Below are positions 49,381 through 60,139 of a stretch of 64,000 nt of DNA, in pieces. The notes under the pieces are model-generated. The model did not search any database, was not told where the DNA came from, and was given only the letters and a program-made list of their open reading frames with translations. Location of the stretch: the NCBI GenBank assembly GCA_029379385.1, contig CM055605.1, positions 12,559,001 through 12,623,000 on the forward strand, given 5' to 3'. Both the position numbers and the translations under genes were made by a program. Within the stretch, counting starts at the first letter, position 1. The number at the start of each line of letters is the position of its first letter. Source of the stretch: Quillaja saponaria (Eukaryota > Streptophyta > Magnoliopsida > Fabales > Quillajaceae).

Positions 49381-49990
49381 TTTCCTTTTCATCTTCTTCC
49401 ATGTTATGAAAGAAAGGGACCAGGTAGGTTGGGAAGGTAGTCATGTCCACTCCCATATGTTTAGGGGGCATATACTGCATTTGTGTCATAACATTAAGGC
49501 AACTCTATTGATGGTCTTTGAGTCTTTCTACCCACTCTATCTGTTGAGTCATGGCTATTGGCCTAGAAGGCTAGACAAAAGACAGCTGAGATGGTTGTAA
49601 TGCTAAAGATGAACTATCTCCCATCACCAAATTGTTATGAACAGGAAGGCTAACGATAACAGTCTTATCAATATTACCCTTAGGCTATAATAACTCATCA
49701 TTATTGTCATAATACACACTGACTTGGACACATAAAACAATGATTAAACATGGGAATTGAAGTCCTTCATTTGATTGGATGCGGGCACACTTGATGATAC
49801 TTAAAAAAATAAGGCTTCCAATATCAATGCTCTTACTAGTAAGGAATTGAGGGATCAACTCAAAACCTTTTTCAGCAATTATACTCTGGTTTGCAAGTGA
49901 GTGTTCAAAGCAACCTTGAGCTTCTTCGGAAAAAAACTTGGAGTGATCATAATTAGCATTAGATCCACCCTTTGATCTCTTTGGAGGCAT
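49381..49990 (-). pseudogene. ORF3 remnant with internal deletion, element D
   Basis: Begins MPPKRSKGGSNANYDHSKFF, an N-terminus typical for this ORF family. After KGFELIPQFLT it jumps to a C-terminal part (KSIDIGSLIFLSIIKCARIQ, EGLQFPCLII). The central domain with the REFYANL and VRGK motifs seen in A and B/C is therefore deleted. A basic and acidic tail follows to about 49,381. Confidence 0.8.
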
Positions 49991-49999
49991 AGCTATACT

Positions 50000-50840
50000 C
50001 TCAAATCAAAAACACAAGATGGCACAATGTATATATCCAACAATACCAATCTAAACCACAACAATATCACAACCCCCAAACGTGAATAGCACTATCAATT
50101 CCAAGCATTTAATCTTCCATAAATCACTAGACCCAAAAACCCCCAATTTATATAAGAGCAACCCTAATTTGTCAACCACGCAAACCTAACTTTAGGTATA
50201 ACAATAAATGCCTAAGAAGTCAAGCACCAATGGTCCAATTCAAGTGTAAATCCATAAAAAAAAAATAAAATAAAATAAAAAATAAAAAAAAACTCCAAGT
50301 AAAGGCTTATATCAACACTAGATCAAGAATTTTTGTTCTCCTCACATCAACATATGGAAAACCCTTGATTTATCAGAAACTTACTTGCAAAAGGGAAATC
50401 CACCTAAAGCTTGAGGGAAGGAGTAGCCATGGATGCCATTCTTGAAGTTTTGAAGAATATGAACTTTCAATCACTTGATTTTGGGGCAATGGGTCTTGGA
50501 TTTTTTAGTAAGGAAGATGGTTTTAGGAAGATAGGGAGTGTTTATGAGTGAATTAAGGTTGTGGAAGATGCAGATTCTGGCTGTTTAAAATAGCCCTTGC
50601 CGACGGAGCCTAGGCACTATCTTTTTGGCGTCGTGGCGGCGTAAGATCTACTTGGTGCATTGCTATGGCACCATGGTGCCATTTTTCTAGAGCTGGGGCA
50701 CTATTTGCCTTTAGTTGCATTGTGGTTTTAGCACTATAGAGCCCAAAAACTCATTTTGTGGCGCCAAACACCTCTATTTGTGTTTGTTTTAATGTATTTT
50801 GGGTTTTATGTTGTACCTACATGATAACACAAGGAAATTT
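50000..50840 (-). other. ORF3 leader and upstream spacer, element D
   Basis: On the minus strand TTTTGCAA|GTAAGT gives a donor at 50,384 in the same relative place as in A and B/C. GC palindromic words occur at 50,580-50,770. The right border with element E lies between about 50,830 and 50,850. Confidence 0.55.
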
Positions 50841-50849
50841 AATTAAATT

Positions 50850-51480
50850 ACTCACATCCTAAAGGAATTGTTGAGGATGTGCTTGTAAAATGGAGATTAT
50901 AATATTTCCAACTGAATTCAAAGTCCTTGAAATAGAGGAAGATCGGGAGATACCTATTATATTGGGAATACCACTCTTGGTTACTGTTAAGATTCTAATT
51001 GATGTCCAAAAAGGTAAACTAACCATGAAAGTCCAAAACCAAGAAGTGACCTTCAATGTTTCTTAAAGTCATGAAATTCCCAATAATCATAAAGAGTGCT
51101 TTTTGTTGATGTGGTAAACAATATCACAAATAAAGTGTTCTTGGAAAGAAGCCTCCTTGATCTCTACTTCTAGAAAGGACGATAAGAAATTCTTGACTGC
51201 TTGAAATTGTTAGATACTCCGCCATATTAGATGGATAACCAAATTGGAAGCATTACAAATTCTAGCTTCTTCATCCAAGCCTTCTATTGAGGCTCCACTT
51301 ACACTAGAGCTTAAGTCATTGCCTTCACATCTTAGGTACACTTTTCTTGGTCCATCATCTACTTTGCCTGTTATTATTTATGCATATCTTACTAACATAT
51401 AGGAAGGTAAGCTCATTCGTGTACTAAGAGAACACAAGAAGGCACTAGGATGGACCATAACAAACATCATAAGCATTAAC
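50850..51480 (+). pseudogene. protease and linker remnant, element E
   Basis: THPKGIVEDVLVK, then VLEIEEDREIPIILGIPLL, LIDVQKGKLTMKVQNQEVTF: the Athila-type aspartic-protease region, read across frame shifts at 50,850-51,065. The linker with EAPPTLELKSLPSHLRYTFL, LGPSSTLPVIIYA and REHKKALGW follows at about 51,270-51,460. Confidence 0.85.
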
Positions 51481-51689
51481 TTTTCTTTTTGCATGCACAA
51501 AATTTTCATGGACGACAACCATAAAACCACCATAGAGCATCAAAGGTGACTTAATCTCATCATGAAATGAGTGGTCAAGAAATAAATTATTAAGTGGTTG
51601 GATGGGAGCATAATATATCATATATCAGATAGTTCATAGGTAAACCCAATCCAATGCATACCAAAAAAAGGAGGGATAACAATTGTTGC

Positions 51690-52860
51690 CAACACAAAGA
51701 ACGAACTCTAACCTATAAGAACTGTGACTTGGTGGCGTGTATGCATGGACTATTGCAAGCTCAACAAAGCCACAATGAAAGGCCATTTTCCTCTTTGTTT
51801 CATTGACTAAATGCTGGATCTGTTAGCTAGTAAGGGATATTACTGCTTTTTATATGGCTATTCTGGGTATAACCAAATTGCTATAGTCCCGGAACACCAA
51901 GAAAAGACCGCATTTACATGTTCTTATGGAACCTTTGTTTTTAAAAGAATGTGTTTTGGTATATGTAATGCCCCTGCCACTTTTCAAAGTTGCTTGATAA
52001 CTATTTATACTGACATGGTGGAGTAAAGGCTTGAGGTATTATGGATGACTTTCCTGTGTTTGGAGATTCTTTTGATCATTATCTCCATAATATTGATTGT
52101 GTCCTTAAACGTTGTGAAAAGGCCAATTTGGTCTTAAATTAGGAAAATGGTCATTTTATGATACAAAAGGGTATTGTCTTAGGATATAGAGTGTCTGGTA
52201 AAGGATTAAATGTGGACAAAGTTAAGATAGAAACAATTGAAAAACTTCCCCCACCGAATTCAGTAAAAGGTATTAGAAGTTTTCTAGGTCATGCGAGGTT
52301 TTATAAGCGATTTATTAAGGATTTTTCTAAAATTTCAAAACCATTATGTAACATTTTAGAGAAAGATGCTCATTTTAATTTTGATGAAATATGTCTTGCT
52401 GCATTTCTAAAATTGAAAAAGATATTAATATCAACACCTATAACAGTTATTCCTGATTGGAAATTTTACCTTTTGAGCTTATGTATGATGCAAGTGATCT
52501 TGCAGTATGTGTAGTTTTAGGATAGAGAAAAGAAAATATTTTTCATTCTAAATATTATGCTGGCAAGACATTAACTAGTGCTCAATTGAACTACACCACC
52601 ATTAAAAATGAGTTATTAGCAGTAGTATTTGCTTTTAATAAATTGCAGTTCTTATTTTATTAGAGATGAAGTTGTTGCTTATGCTGACCACTCTGTTATT
52701 AATTATTTGATTGAACAAGAAAGATACAAAGCCCAAATTAATTAGATGGATATTATTACTGTAAAAGTTTGACTTGGAGATTAAAGATAGAAAAGACATT
52801 GAAATCCAAGTGGCAGACCATCTATCAAGGTTGGAAAGTGGAGCAAAAGTTGGTGATCAA
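51690..52860 (+). pseudogene. reverse transcriptase and RNase H remnant, element E
   Basis: RT fingers near 51,690-51,800 (VCMDYCKLNKATMKGHFPLC). The segment 51,811-52,026 is open with LYGYSGYNQIAIVPEHQEKT and RMCFGICNAPATFQ. The catalytic aspartate pair is still readable as MDDF near 52,040, but a frame break precedes it. Downstream LGYRVSGKGLNVDKVKIETI and VKGIRSFLGHARFYKRFIKD at 52,158-52,400 are the RT connection, followed by RNase H to about 52,860. Confidence 0.9.
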
Positions 52861-52959
52861 ACATTGATAAATGAGAACTTCTCAAATGAACAATTATTTC
52901 ATATTGATCATCAAAAGTTGCCCTAGGTACGCTGATTTTGTTAATTAATTGTAAGTAAT

Positions 52960-54240
52960 GTTTTTCCTCCTAATTTTAATTCCCAACAAAAGAAAAGCTT
53001 TTACATGATGTTAAATATGATGTATGGGATGATTTTCTTATTTAAACAATGTGTTGAACAGATTCTCAGAAGGTGTGTTCCGGAGGAAGAAACTAAATGC
53101 ATACTGTAGCATTTCCATTCTTTTGATTATGAAGGCCATTTTGAAGGGGAAATAACACCAACCAAAGTCCTTTAATCAGAATTTTATTGGCCATCTTTCT
53201 TCAAAGACTCCCATTATTTTGTGGCCAAGTGTGATAGATGCCAAAAAGTAGACAACATATAACGAAGATATAAGATGCCACTAAACAATATTCTCGAGGT
53301 AGAGATGTTTTATGTATGTTGAATAAATTTTATGAGACCTTTCATATCCTCCTATAATGATCTATATATATAGTGATGGTTGTGGATTACATATCCAAAT
53401 GGGTTGAAGTTGTAACCCTTCCTACTAATAACTTAAAGGTGGTATTCAACTTCTTAAAGAAGAATAGTTTCACTCATTTTGGGACCCCACGAGCTAATGA
53501 TGGGGGCTCTCACTTTTGTAACAAACACTTCGAGGCACTCATAGCCAAGTATGGAGTGAAGCACAAGATTGCAACAACTTATCACCCACAAACAAGTAGC
53601 CAAGCTGAAGTGTCAAATAAAAAAGTAAAGTGGATCCTAGAGAAAACAGTATACCCATCTAGAAGAGATTGATTCAAGATTTTGGATAATGGGTTGTGGG
53701 CATACCGAACAACCTATAAAACTCCACTTGGGATGTTGCCTTACAGATTGGCCTTTGGAAAAGCATGCCACCTGCCAGTTGAGTTCGAACACAATGTTTC
53801 CTAACAATTAAAAAGCTCAACTTTAACCTTCAAGCAACTAGTGAAAAATATCTCTTGCAACTTAATAAGATGGATGAATTTTGTTTGCAAGCTTATGAGA
53901 ATGCTAAGCTATACAAGGAGAAGACAAAGAGATAGCATGATGCTAAGATTAAGGAACACCACCTTTGAGTCAGGCTAGCAAGTCTCACTATATAATTCTC
54001 TGTTAAAATTATTTTTGGGAAAGCTCAAGTCAAGGTGGTCTAGCCCATTCATAATCACAAAGGTTTTCCCTTATAGAACCATTGAGGTCACTAAATTGGG
54101 CTGCAACAAACCTTTCAAAATGAATGGGCAGAGCCTGAAACACTTTTGGGAAGGTGAAGTTGATCGTTAAAAGTCCTCTATTACATAGGTGATCCCGAGT
54201 GATCGTGACTAAGTGAAGCTGAAGAATATAAATTAAGCCA
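52960..54240 (+). pseudogene. integrase remnant, element E
   Basis: Zinc-binding part near 53,100-53,260 (HFHSFDYEGHF...CDRCQK). The core is open at 53,373-53,672 with VDYISKWVEVV, NFLKKNSFTHFGTPRA, NDGGSHFCNKHFEALI and a HPQTSSQAEVSN block. Two to three residues normally between PRA and DGG are missing. [20 protein letters not shown] at 53,700 and a C-terminal part (LNKMDEFCLQAYENAKLYKE) at about 53,850-53,930 follow. Unlike B/C, the C-terminal domain is kept, to about 54,240. Confidence 0.9.
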
Positions 54241-54811
54241 AGAAATATGAACTTAGGTTACTCATTAGAAAACAAAGAAAAAGGAAGTGCAGAAGGCGTG
54301 GTGCTGCAGTGCCCTAAACCCTAGTGCCCCGGCGCCTATGCCTCTGCCAAACAGGTAAAACGTAGTGCACTCAATGCCATGCGCTATATATTTGTTAAAA
54401 AAAAATAGAAAGCTCAATGTTGCGGCATCCAATGACCCAACACCACAGTGCCAAGCATATGCCTATAAATCAAAAATAATTCAAAGAGTTCGATGTCGCG
54501 ACACCCTAAACCTTAGCTCCATACTACCCAACTTTTCAAAATTCAAATAAAATTTAGGGTACAATGCCACGGCTCCAAAAGTCCAGTGTCACTGCACTCT
54601 TTCACAAACTCGATTTTTAAAAACTGAAAACCAAAATCCCAAATCACTTAACACCTAAACCCTAGCCCCCTTCTCCCAAATTCTGCTATCTCTCTCTGAA
54701 ATTCACCATCAAAGCACAGACCCACACCAAATCAATTCCTCATCAATAATCAATTCACCCAGATCTTCACTCTTTGTCTTTCATGGTAGATGGCCTTAGA
54801 AGTTCACTCAA
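54241..54811 (+). other. spacer between integrase and ORF3, element E
   Basis: GC-palindrome-like words (GTGCTGCAGTGCC, CCCCGGCGCC, TTGCGGCATCC) at about 54,290-54,600, then a pyrimidine-rich leader. A GTAAG donor at 54,812 follows CACTCAA, as in B/C. Confidence 0.55.
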
Positions 54812-55020
54812 GTAAGATTTTTCTTGACACTTTACTAGGTTTTTTTGTAATGGTGGTGGGGGTGAATGGTATAATCTTTGTCATATGCTTTGCTTTTAAC
54901 TAATGTATTGATTTAGTTGATATGTTAGGGTATGCTATAATATTATGATGTGTTGGTAAGATTATAGGCATGCGTGTATTGTTGACTTTTACATAATGTA
55001 TTGCGGGTTTTGTTAAGGGC

Positions 55021-55607
55021 TCAGTTTCGGAAAGAGGCTATTCCTTTTGGCCCTTGAGCTTCCCATATATCCAACACACCATCACTAGCCAGAGTTGGGA
55101 ATGGTTTTGTGCTGCATCGGATGCCACAATGATTCCAGTAGTCCATGAGTTTTATACAAATGTCCTAAAACATAACAATTGTCGGGCATTTGTACGTGGG
55201 AGATAAGTCTTATTCGACCAGGCTATAATCATCTTCTTCTATCATACCCTTAATATTGAAGATGTTAAGTATGTTCGCTGCGTTTCTGCAGAATTAGACA
55301 TGAATAAAGTTATTACAGCAACATGTCTATCAAACTCTAATTGGAAACTCTCCAATGGTGAACCCATTTCCTTCAAGTCCAAAGCACTAGATAAGGATGC
55401 TAAGGAATGAGCTAGTTATTACTTCATCATGGCCAAGTTGCTTCCAAACTTACACAAGTAATGTAACTAAGGAATGAGCTATTTTGCTTTATGCTATTTT
55501 CACGGGTAAGTCAATTGACATTAGTAGTGTTATTTATAATACTATTTTATATAGCGCTCAAAGGCTAAGACTGGGGCTTTGGTTCCATTCTTTAATCACT
55601 TTTAGTG
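55021..55607 (+). pseudogene. ORF3 remnant, element E
   Basis: Motifs in order: SWEWFCAASDATMIPVVHEF, YTNVLKHNNCRAFVRG, FYHTLNIEDVKYVRCV, NSNWKLSNGEPISFKSKALD, then a region near 55,540-55,605 ending in a GLWFHSLIT-like block. Same domain as in A, B/C and D. Stops and frame changes are frequent. It is cut at about 55,607 by LINE sequence, and no 3' LTR of E is present in the window. Confidence 0.8.
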
Positions 55608-56740
55608 ACGCTCATCAATCATATCCTTCTCAAGAACTTCTCTCATGTATCTAATGGTATCCCTCTATCCTATCTAACCCCATCCACCTACACCAAGTCA
55701 AGTCCCCTAATTACAGCATCCACCACTCTACATTGATATGTCCAAATCACCATAAACGATTCTTTATCATTTCCTCTTCTATATGTACAACCTTCATCTT
55801 CCTATGTATCTCCTCATTTTGTAGTAAATTTTTTCTTATATGTCCTGTCATCAATCTCAACATTTGCATCTCATCAACTCTCATCTCACAACTATTTTAT
55901 AGAATTTTCCTTTCAACCTATTATGCATTTAAGGATCATATAAGACTCTTGAGGCACTTCGTTACTTCATCCAACATGCCTTTGTGGCTAACATCAAGCT
56001 CAATTCAGGCCCGCAATAATATAATCCACTAAAACAATGTATCAGTGAAGAGTATACATCACGGAACTCTATCATGAATGGCATATATAAGCTCGTCCAT
56101 GGCTAAAACAAATATATAAGGGTTAAAAGTAACATGTGCTAAAGTCCTATTTGTGATGGGGAACTCTTTGGTCATATCATTAACAACCTATACATTATAG
56201 TCATTAATCCCTTATACATATCCTTAATCACTTCTAAATACTTAATCGATATTTTCTCCTCGACACCCTATCACACACTTTATCTAAATCAATAAAAATC
56301 ATATGAAGATCATTTTTCTTATCTCTATATTTCTGCATTAATTGTGTAAGTAAAAAAATTTATCCATTGTAGAACTTCCTAGCATAAACCCAAATTAATT
56401 TCCAAAACTACAATCTCCTTTTTAAGCCTATGCTTGATCACTTTTTCCCAAAGTTTTTTTGTATGACTCATAAATTTTATGCCCTGAGAATTATTAAAAT
56501 TTTGTATATCTCCTTTGTTCTTATAATTGGAATCCTTCCTCTAATATGCCTTACAAATCTGTGGTTTGTATTATCGAAATAGTCTTCTAATTCTCTTATA
56601 GTAACATTTTTAAATAAATTATCGAACTAGATTTGTCATCTCTCCTTAATATCATCTTCCTTAGCCAAAACTTTTTGTCTCCCATCCTTAAATGCACTTA
56701 ATGTGATTCAAGTCTCTAATTTTTTTCTCTATTTATTTGA
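55608..56740 (-). mobile_element. RTE-type LINE fragment, reverse transcriptase remnant
   Basis: Minus-strand translation, 5' to 3': LAKEDDIKERWQI (near 56,650), YRDKKNDLHMIFIDLDKVCDRVSRRK (palm motif A region, near 56,270-56,330, given here in outline), a MDELIYAIHDRVP stretch near 56,060-56,100 where the FADD box follows in damaged form, and the C-terminal EMRVDEMQMLRLMTGHIRKN and RLWWFGHI blocks at about 55,750-55,880. These are hallmarks of plant RTE LINEs. Both ends and the endonuclease are missing. No target duplication was found. Confidence 0.85.
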
Positions 56741-56789
56741 CAAGTCTATAAAAAAAATTATATTATATCTTAACCAAAAAAAATATGTT

Positions 56790-57048
56790 ATATTAATTTT
56801 TTATTACAAATAAAATTTACAATTTTTATTATCTTTTGAAAAATATACATATAAAATAAAAATTATCTAAAAATGACTTATATAACATATTAGTCCTCGT
56901 CATTCCCTTAGCTTATTTTACAAGTAATATGGCAAAGGAAATGCGAGAAAATGATGATGGAATGTTGTCTACACAAAATATGGCGAGGGGCATCTTTGGC
57001 AAGGCCATTGTTTATTGCTAGTTCCTCACCTAAAATCCACGTAAAAAC
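56790..57048. repeat. 259-bp tandem duplication, copy 1
   Basis: Starts ATATTAATTTTTTATTAC. Repeated directly at 57,049 with about 93% identity by eye. It contains a GC-richer core ('atgatgatggaatgttgt', 'ggggcatctttggc'). Confidence 0.9.
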
Positions 57049-57295
57049 ATATTAATTTTTTATTACAAATATAATTTACAGTTTTATTATCTTTTGAAAA
57101 ATATTCATTTATAATATAAAAATTATCTAAAAATGACTTATATAACATACTAGTCCTCATCATTCCCTCAGCTTATTTTATAAGTAATATGGCGAAGGAA
57201 ATGCGAGAAAATGATGATGGAATGTTGTCCACACAAAATACGGCAAGGGGCATCTTTGGCCAGGCCAATAGTTCCTCACCTAAATCCACGTAAAA
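57049..57295. repeat. 259-bp tandem duplication, copy 2
   Basis: Second copy, slightly shorter (a few bases lost near 'aggccaatagttcc'), ending in CCACGTAAAAA. Confidence 0.9.
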
Positions 57296-57362
57296 AATGG
57301 CGACAACAATTTTTGCAATTTCTGGTTTCACAAGGTATAATGACACTAGGTAAATTTTTCTT

Positions 57363-57435
57363 ATAGTAAAGCGGGACTTGATCTTAGGCTCATAGGATAA
57401 GACTAGAAGACTCTACCAATTGAACCAACAAATAG
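57363..57435 (-). ncRNA. tRNA-like or SINE head
   Basis: On the minus strand TGGTTCAATTGGTAGAGTC resembles a pol III A box and the D-arm of tRNAs, and about 30 bases later GATCAAGTCCCGC fits a B box (GWTCRANNC). It cannot fold as a good tRNA by eye, so it is more likely a tRNA-derived SINE head or tRNA pseudogene. Confidence 0.4.
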
Positions 57436-57800
57436 TTATTAAATTATTCTCCATAATATTTGAACAAAGATTTAAAAAAAAAATAAAAAATAAAAATAAA
57501 CCTATTTACTATTTTAATCCATGAAGATTACAATGTTTTCTATTTTGGTCATTTTAAAATTATTTTTTCTAACAGATTCCTTGGAATTTCAATTTTTCTA
57601 TTTTAGTTGACCAAAATTTAATTTTTTTCTTAGTTGGATTCTTAATAAAGTCGTCGAATATAACATTATGTTTTTAGGAGACTAGCTGTCTGCACACACA
57701 TATGTGTGTTTTGTATATATTTTACCTTAATTTGATTTTTTTTTAATTACAATTTGATAAAAAAAATATATATTTGTATATTAATTAAAGGTGGGAGAGA

Positions 57801-57935
57801 GTACTCCTAAGGTAAGAACACAAGTTCAAACCTTGGAGTAAGCAATTGTTAGGAGGGTCATCCTAGTCACGATAGAGCCCGATAGATTAGTCTCACAATA
57901 ATGCATGTGGAGAAATCAGGGAAACCAAAAACAAA
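57801..57935 (+). mobile_element. SINE-like insertion with perfect 14-bp target duplication
   Basis: A 135-bp body, starting GTACTCCTAAGGTAAG, with a B-box-like AGTTCAAACC about 30 bases in and an A-rich end (CCAAAAACAAA). It is flanked by identical copies of AAAGGTGGGAGAGA at 57,787-57,800 and 57,936-57,949. Direct flanking repeats of this length plus an A-rich tail and pol III box are the mark of a LINE-mobilised SINE. The perfect duplication suggests a fairly young insertion. Confidence 0.8.
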
Positions 57936-57949
57936 AAAGGTGGGAGAGA

Positions 57950-59580
57950 CTAGGAGGGTGAGAAAGTGAGAAGATTACTGTTTAATAGTTATTAAGTGAT
58001 GGAGTAAATTTTATTAATTTAATTTATTTTTTAAATAATTTAAATAGGTGTATATTATATAGTAGGCAATCATAAGGGATCTCGCACTTTTATAATAACT
58101 AGCCTCATCGCACGCACTTACACACGTGTGCAAAGACTTTTGTTATATTTCTTAAATAATTACATTAGTTGTTTCAATTAAAAAGTAATTGTTTGTAGAA
58201 GTTATTGTGAATGAACGTAATTAATTAATTTTTAAAATATTTTAATTAAGTGTGGATAGATATGAATTAAAAAAAAAAAAACTAAAAAATAGATAAGAAT
58301 TAAGAAGTATTAAGAAGATATATTTTTTTCTAAAGTAATTTTTTTTTTTAAATAGACTAAATTGACAATAAAACCCTACAACTTAAAAGGCAATAAATTA
58401 TAAATAGATGATATTGTAGAAAAGTTTATGATAAAAAGAATCAGTTAAAGCCAGTACCATAAAGGTGTTCTGGCTTTTAGAATAGTATAAATAAATAGAA
58501 ATGGATAAATAGAGAAATAGATAGATACTAATTTTCGTGACACTCGAGTTGCATATGGATTGTGTTTATGATATATAAATATTTGTTCATCAACAATTTA
58601 TATATACAATAGTCATAAAACAATTATGATTCTATTAATATTAAAATGGAAAAGAATTACAAAAGAAGTAAAAAAAAAATTAAAAAATAGTCTATTTGAA
58701 GTAAATTTTATGTAAATACTCATATAGGGTATTTAAAAAAATAAATTTCTTTCACTAAATCACTTTTAAATTCATAAACAAATAGATAAATTTAACCAAA
58801 AAAATGACATCTATATATATATTTTTTTAATTCATAAGATGGAAGAGGAATTAAAAAAAATAAAATAAAACCAACAATATTATAACCATGGAAACGATGC
58901 TCTTAATATTTTTTTAATTCATAGTATTTTTAAAAAATTCATAAAATTGAGAAAAATTAAAAAATATTATAGTTATTAGAAATTTATCAAATAATTTTTT
59001 TTTTTTTTTGAGGAATTCATTCTTAACTATTGTTAACATTTAATTATTGAAATAAATAATAATTTAAAAAAATTAATAAATTAAAAGTTAAAACAAAAAT
59101 ATTATAATCATCAAAACTATACTCTTAATATATTTTTTTTAATTCATAGTAATTTTTTGAAATTTTAATTCTTAAATTTAAGAAAAAAAATTTAAAAAAA
59201 TTATGATTATTAGAAACTTATTAAACAAAAAAAAAAATAATAATAAAAAATTCAATCTTAATTACTATTGACATATAATTATTGAAAAAATTATAAAATT
59301 ATTAATATTGAAAATAATTTGTAAAAAAGAAATAAATAATTTTAAAATAATTACAATCTTATTGATATTAAAATAAAAATAATTTTAAAAAATAATTTAT
59401 TTGAAATAAAATAATAATTTAAGATAATTGTGTAATAATAAAAGTTCATAAAGCTAATTAAAAAAATCAAAATATTTTTTAATAAGATATTTTTATGTAT
59501 AATATAGATAGACAAAATGATAATAAAAAAAATACTTATGTAAATTCAACGTGTGTACAACATAAAATAAAAATAAGAAA
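57950..59580. other. very AT-rich intergenic stretch
   Basis: Dominated by A/T tracts and 'attattaa'-type words with many local imperfect repeats ('ttaaaaaattcataa'). No gene or recognised element. It ends where the GC content rises before the TPP gene. Confidence 0.6.
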
Positions 59581-60135
59581 ATATAAACAGAACGTGCACG
59601 CACAAGATCAAAATTCAGCCACCAGTTATGAGAAAATATGGACTCCAGCTGGCCCACTTCTGCCATGTGGGACCATGCACTTTGCTGTCTCCAGACAACC
59701 TCATCGTCACCGACGATCTCCACTCGTTTACTGAATTCGACGACACGACCAGCACTTACGAGGAGGGCCCCGCTCCCAAACGTGGCCACGTCAACCTATA
59801 CTAGATACACGCGTCTCCACGCCTTTCAGCCTCAAAGTCAAGCCGCCACGTGTTCCCATTCTCAAAGTAAAACTCAAGTGGGGCCCTTGTTAATTGGGCC
59901 GTTTTTATTATTTTGAAATTGAAATAAAAAAACACGCGGATCAATTGTTAGCGGCGTACACTCGCTTCTTTATTGCTGCGTGACTTTCACGCTCATTTTT
60001 GAGGTTAAGGGGTGTTTTAATATGTTTTTCTTTCATATTTAATTGGCTGTTTTTCCAAATTCAACAACCGATGGCTTCCCCACGAAGCACGTTTCGTAAA
60101 ATGGAAATGCTATAAATTTCCGAATCCTATTAATG
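59581..60135 (+). promoter_or_regulatory. TPP promoter region
   Basis: GC content rises sharply. Visible sites: a G-box CACGTG at 59,847-59,852, CCACGTCA at about 59,787-59,794, ACGCGT at 59,809-59,814 and ACGCGG at about 59,934-59,939 (CAMTA-type CGCG words), and a TATA box TATAAAT at 60,111-60,117. CT-rich DNA about 25 bases further on suits a start site near 60,140. ACGT and CGCG words are known from ABA-, light- and stress-responsive plant promoters; their use here is inferred. Confidence 0.65.
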
Positions 60136-60139
60136 CGTT

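Larger units (their letters stand above)
46681..50840 (-). mobile_element. Athila-like element D, 5'-truncated
   Basis: Minus-strand fragment made of a 3' LTR (46,681-48,105), 3' UTR, ORF3 remnant, intron-like leader and upstream spacer. Gag, pol and the 5' LTR are absent, so it has no right LTR and no readable target duplication. It separates gag (ending 46,680) from protease (from about 50,850) of element E. Its LTR and ORF3 are a distinct subfamily from A and B/C. Confidence 0.8.

Noticed and set aside
57694..57709. 16-bp perfect palindrome ACACACATATGTGTGT
   Set aside because: Dinucleotide-type palindrome expected from a short CA/TG run; no other sign of a site.
59493..59916. Overlapping open frames on both strands upstream of TPP
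   Set aside because: They arise from the locally higher GC content of the promoter region; no domain, no splice context, and they overlap the G-box and CGCG motifs.
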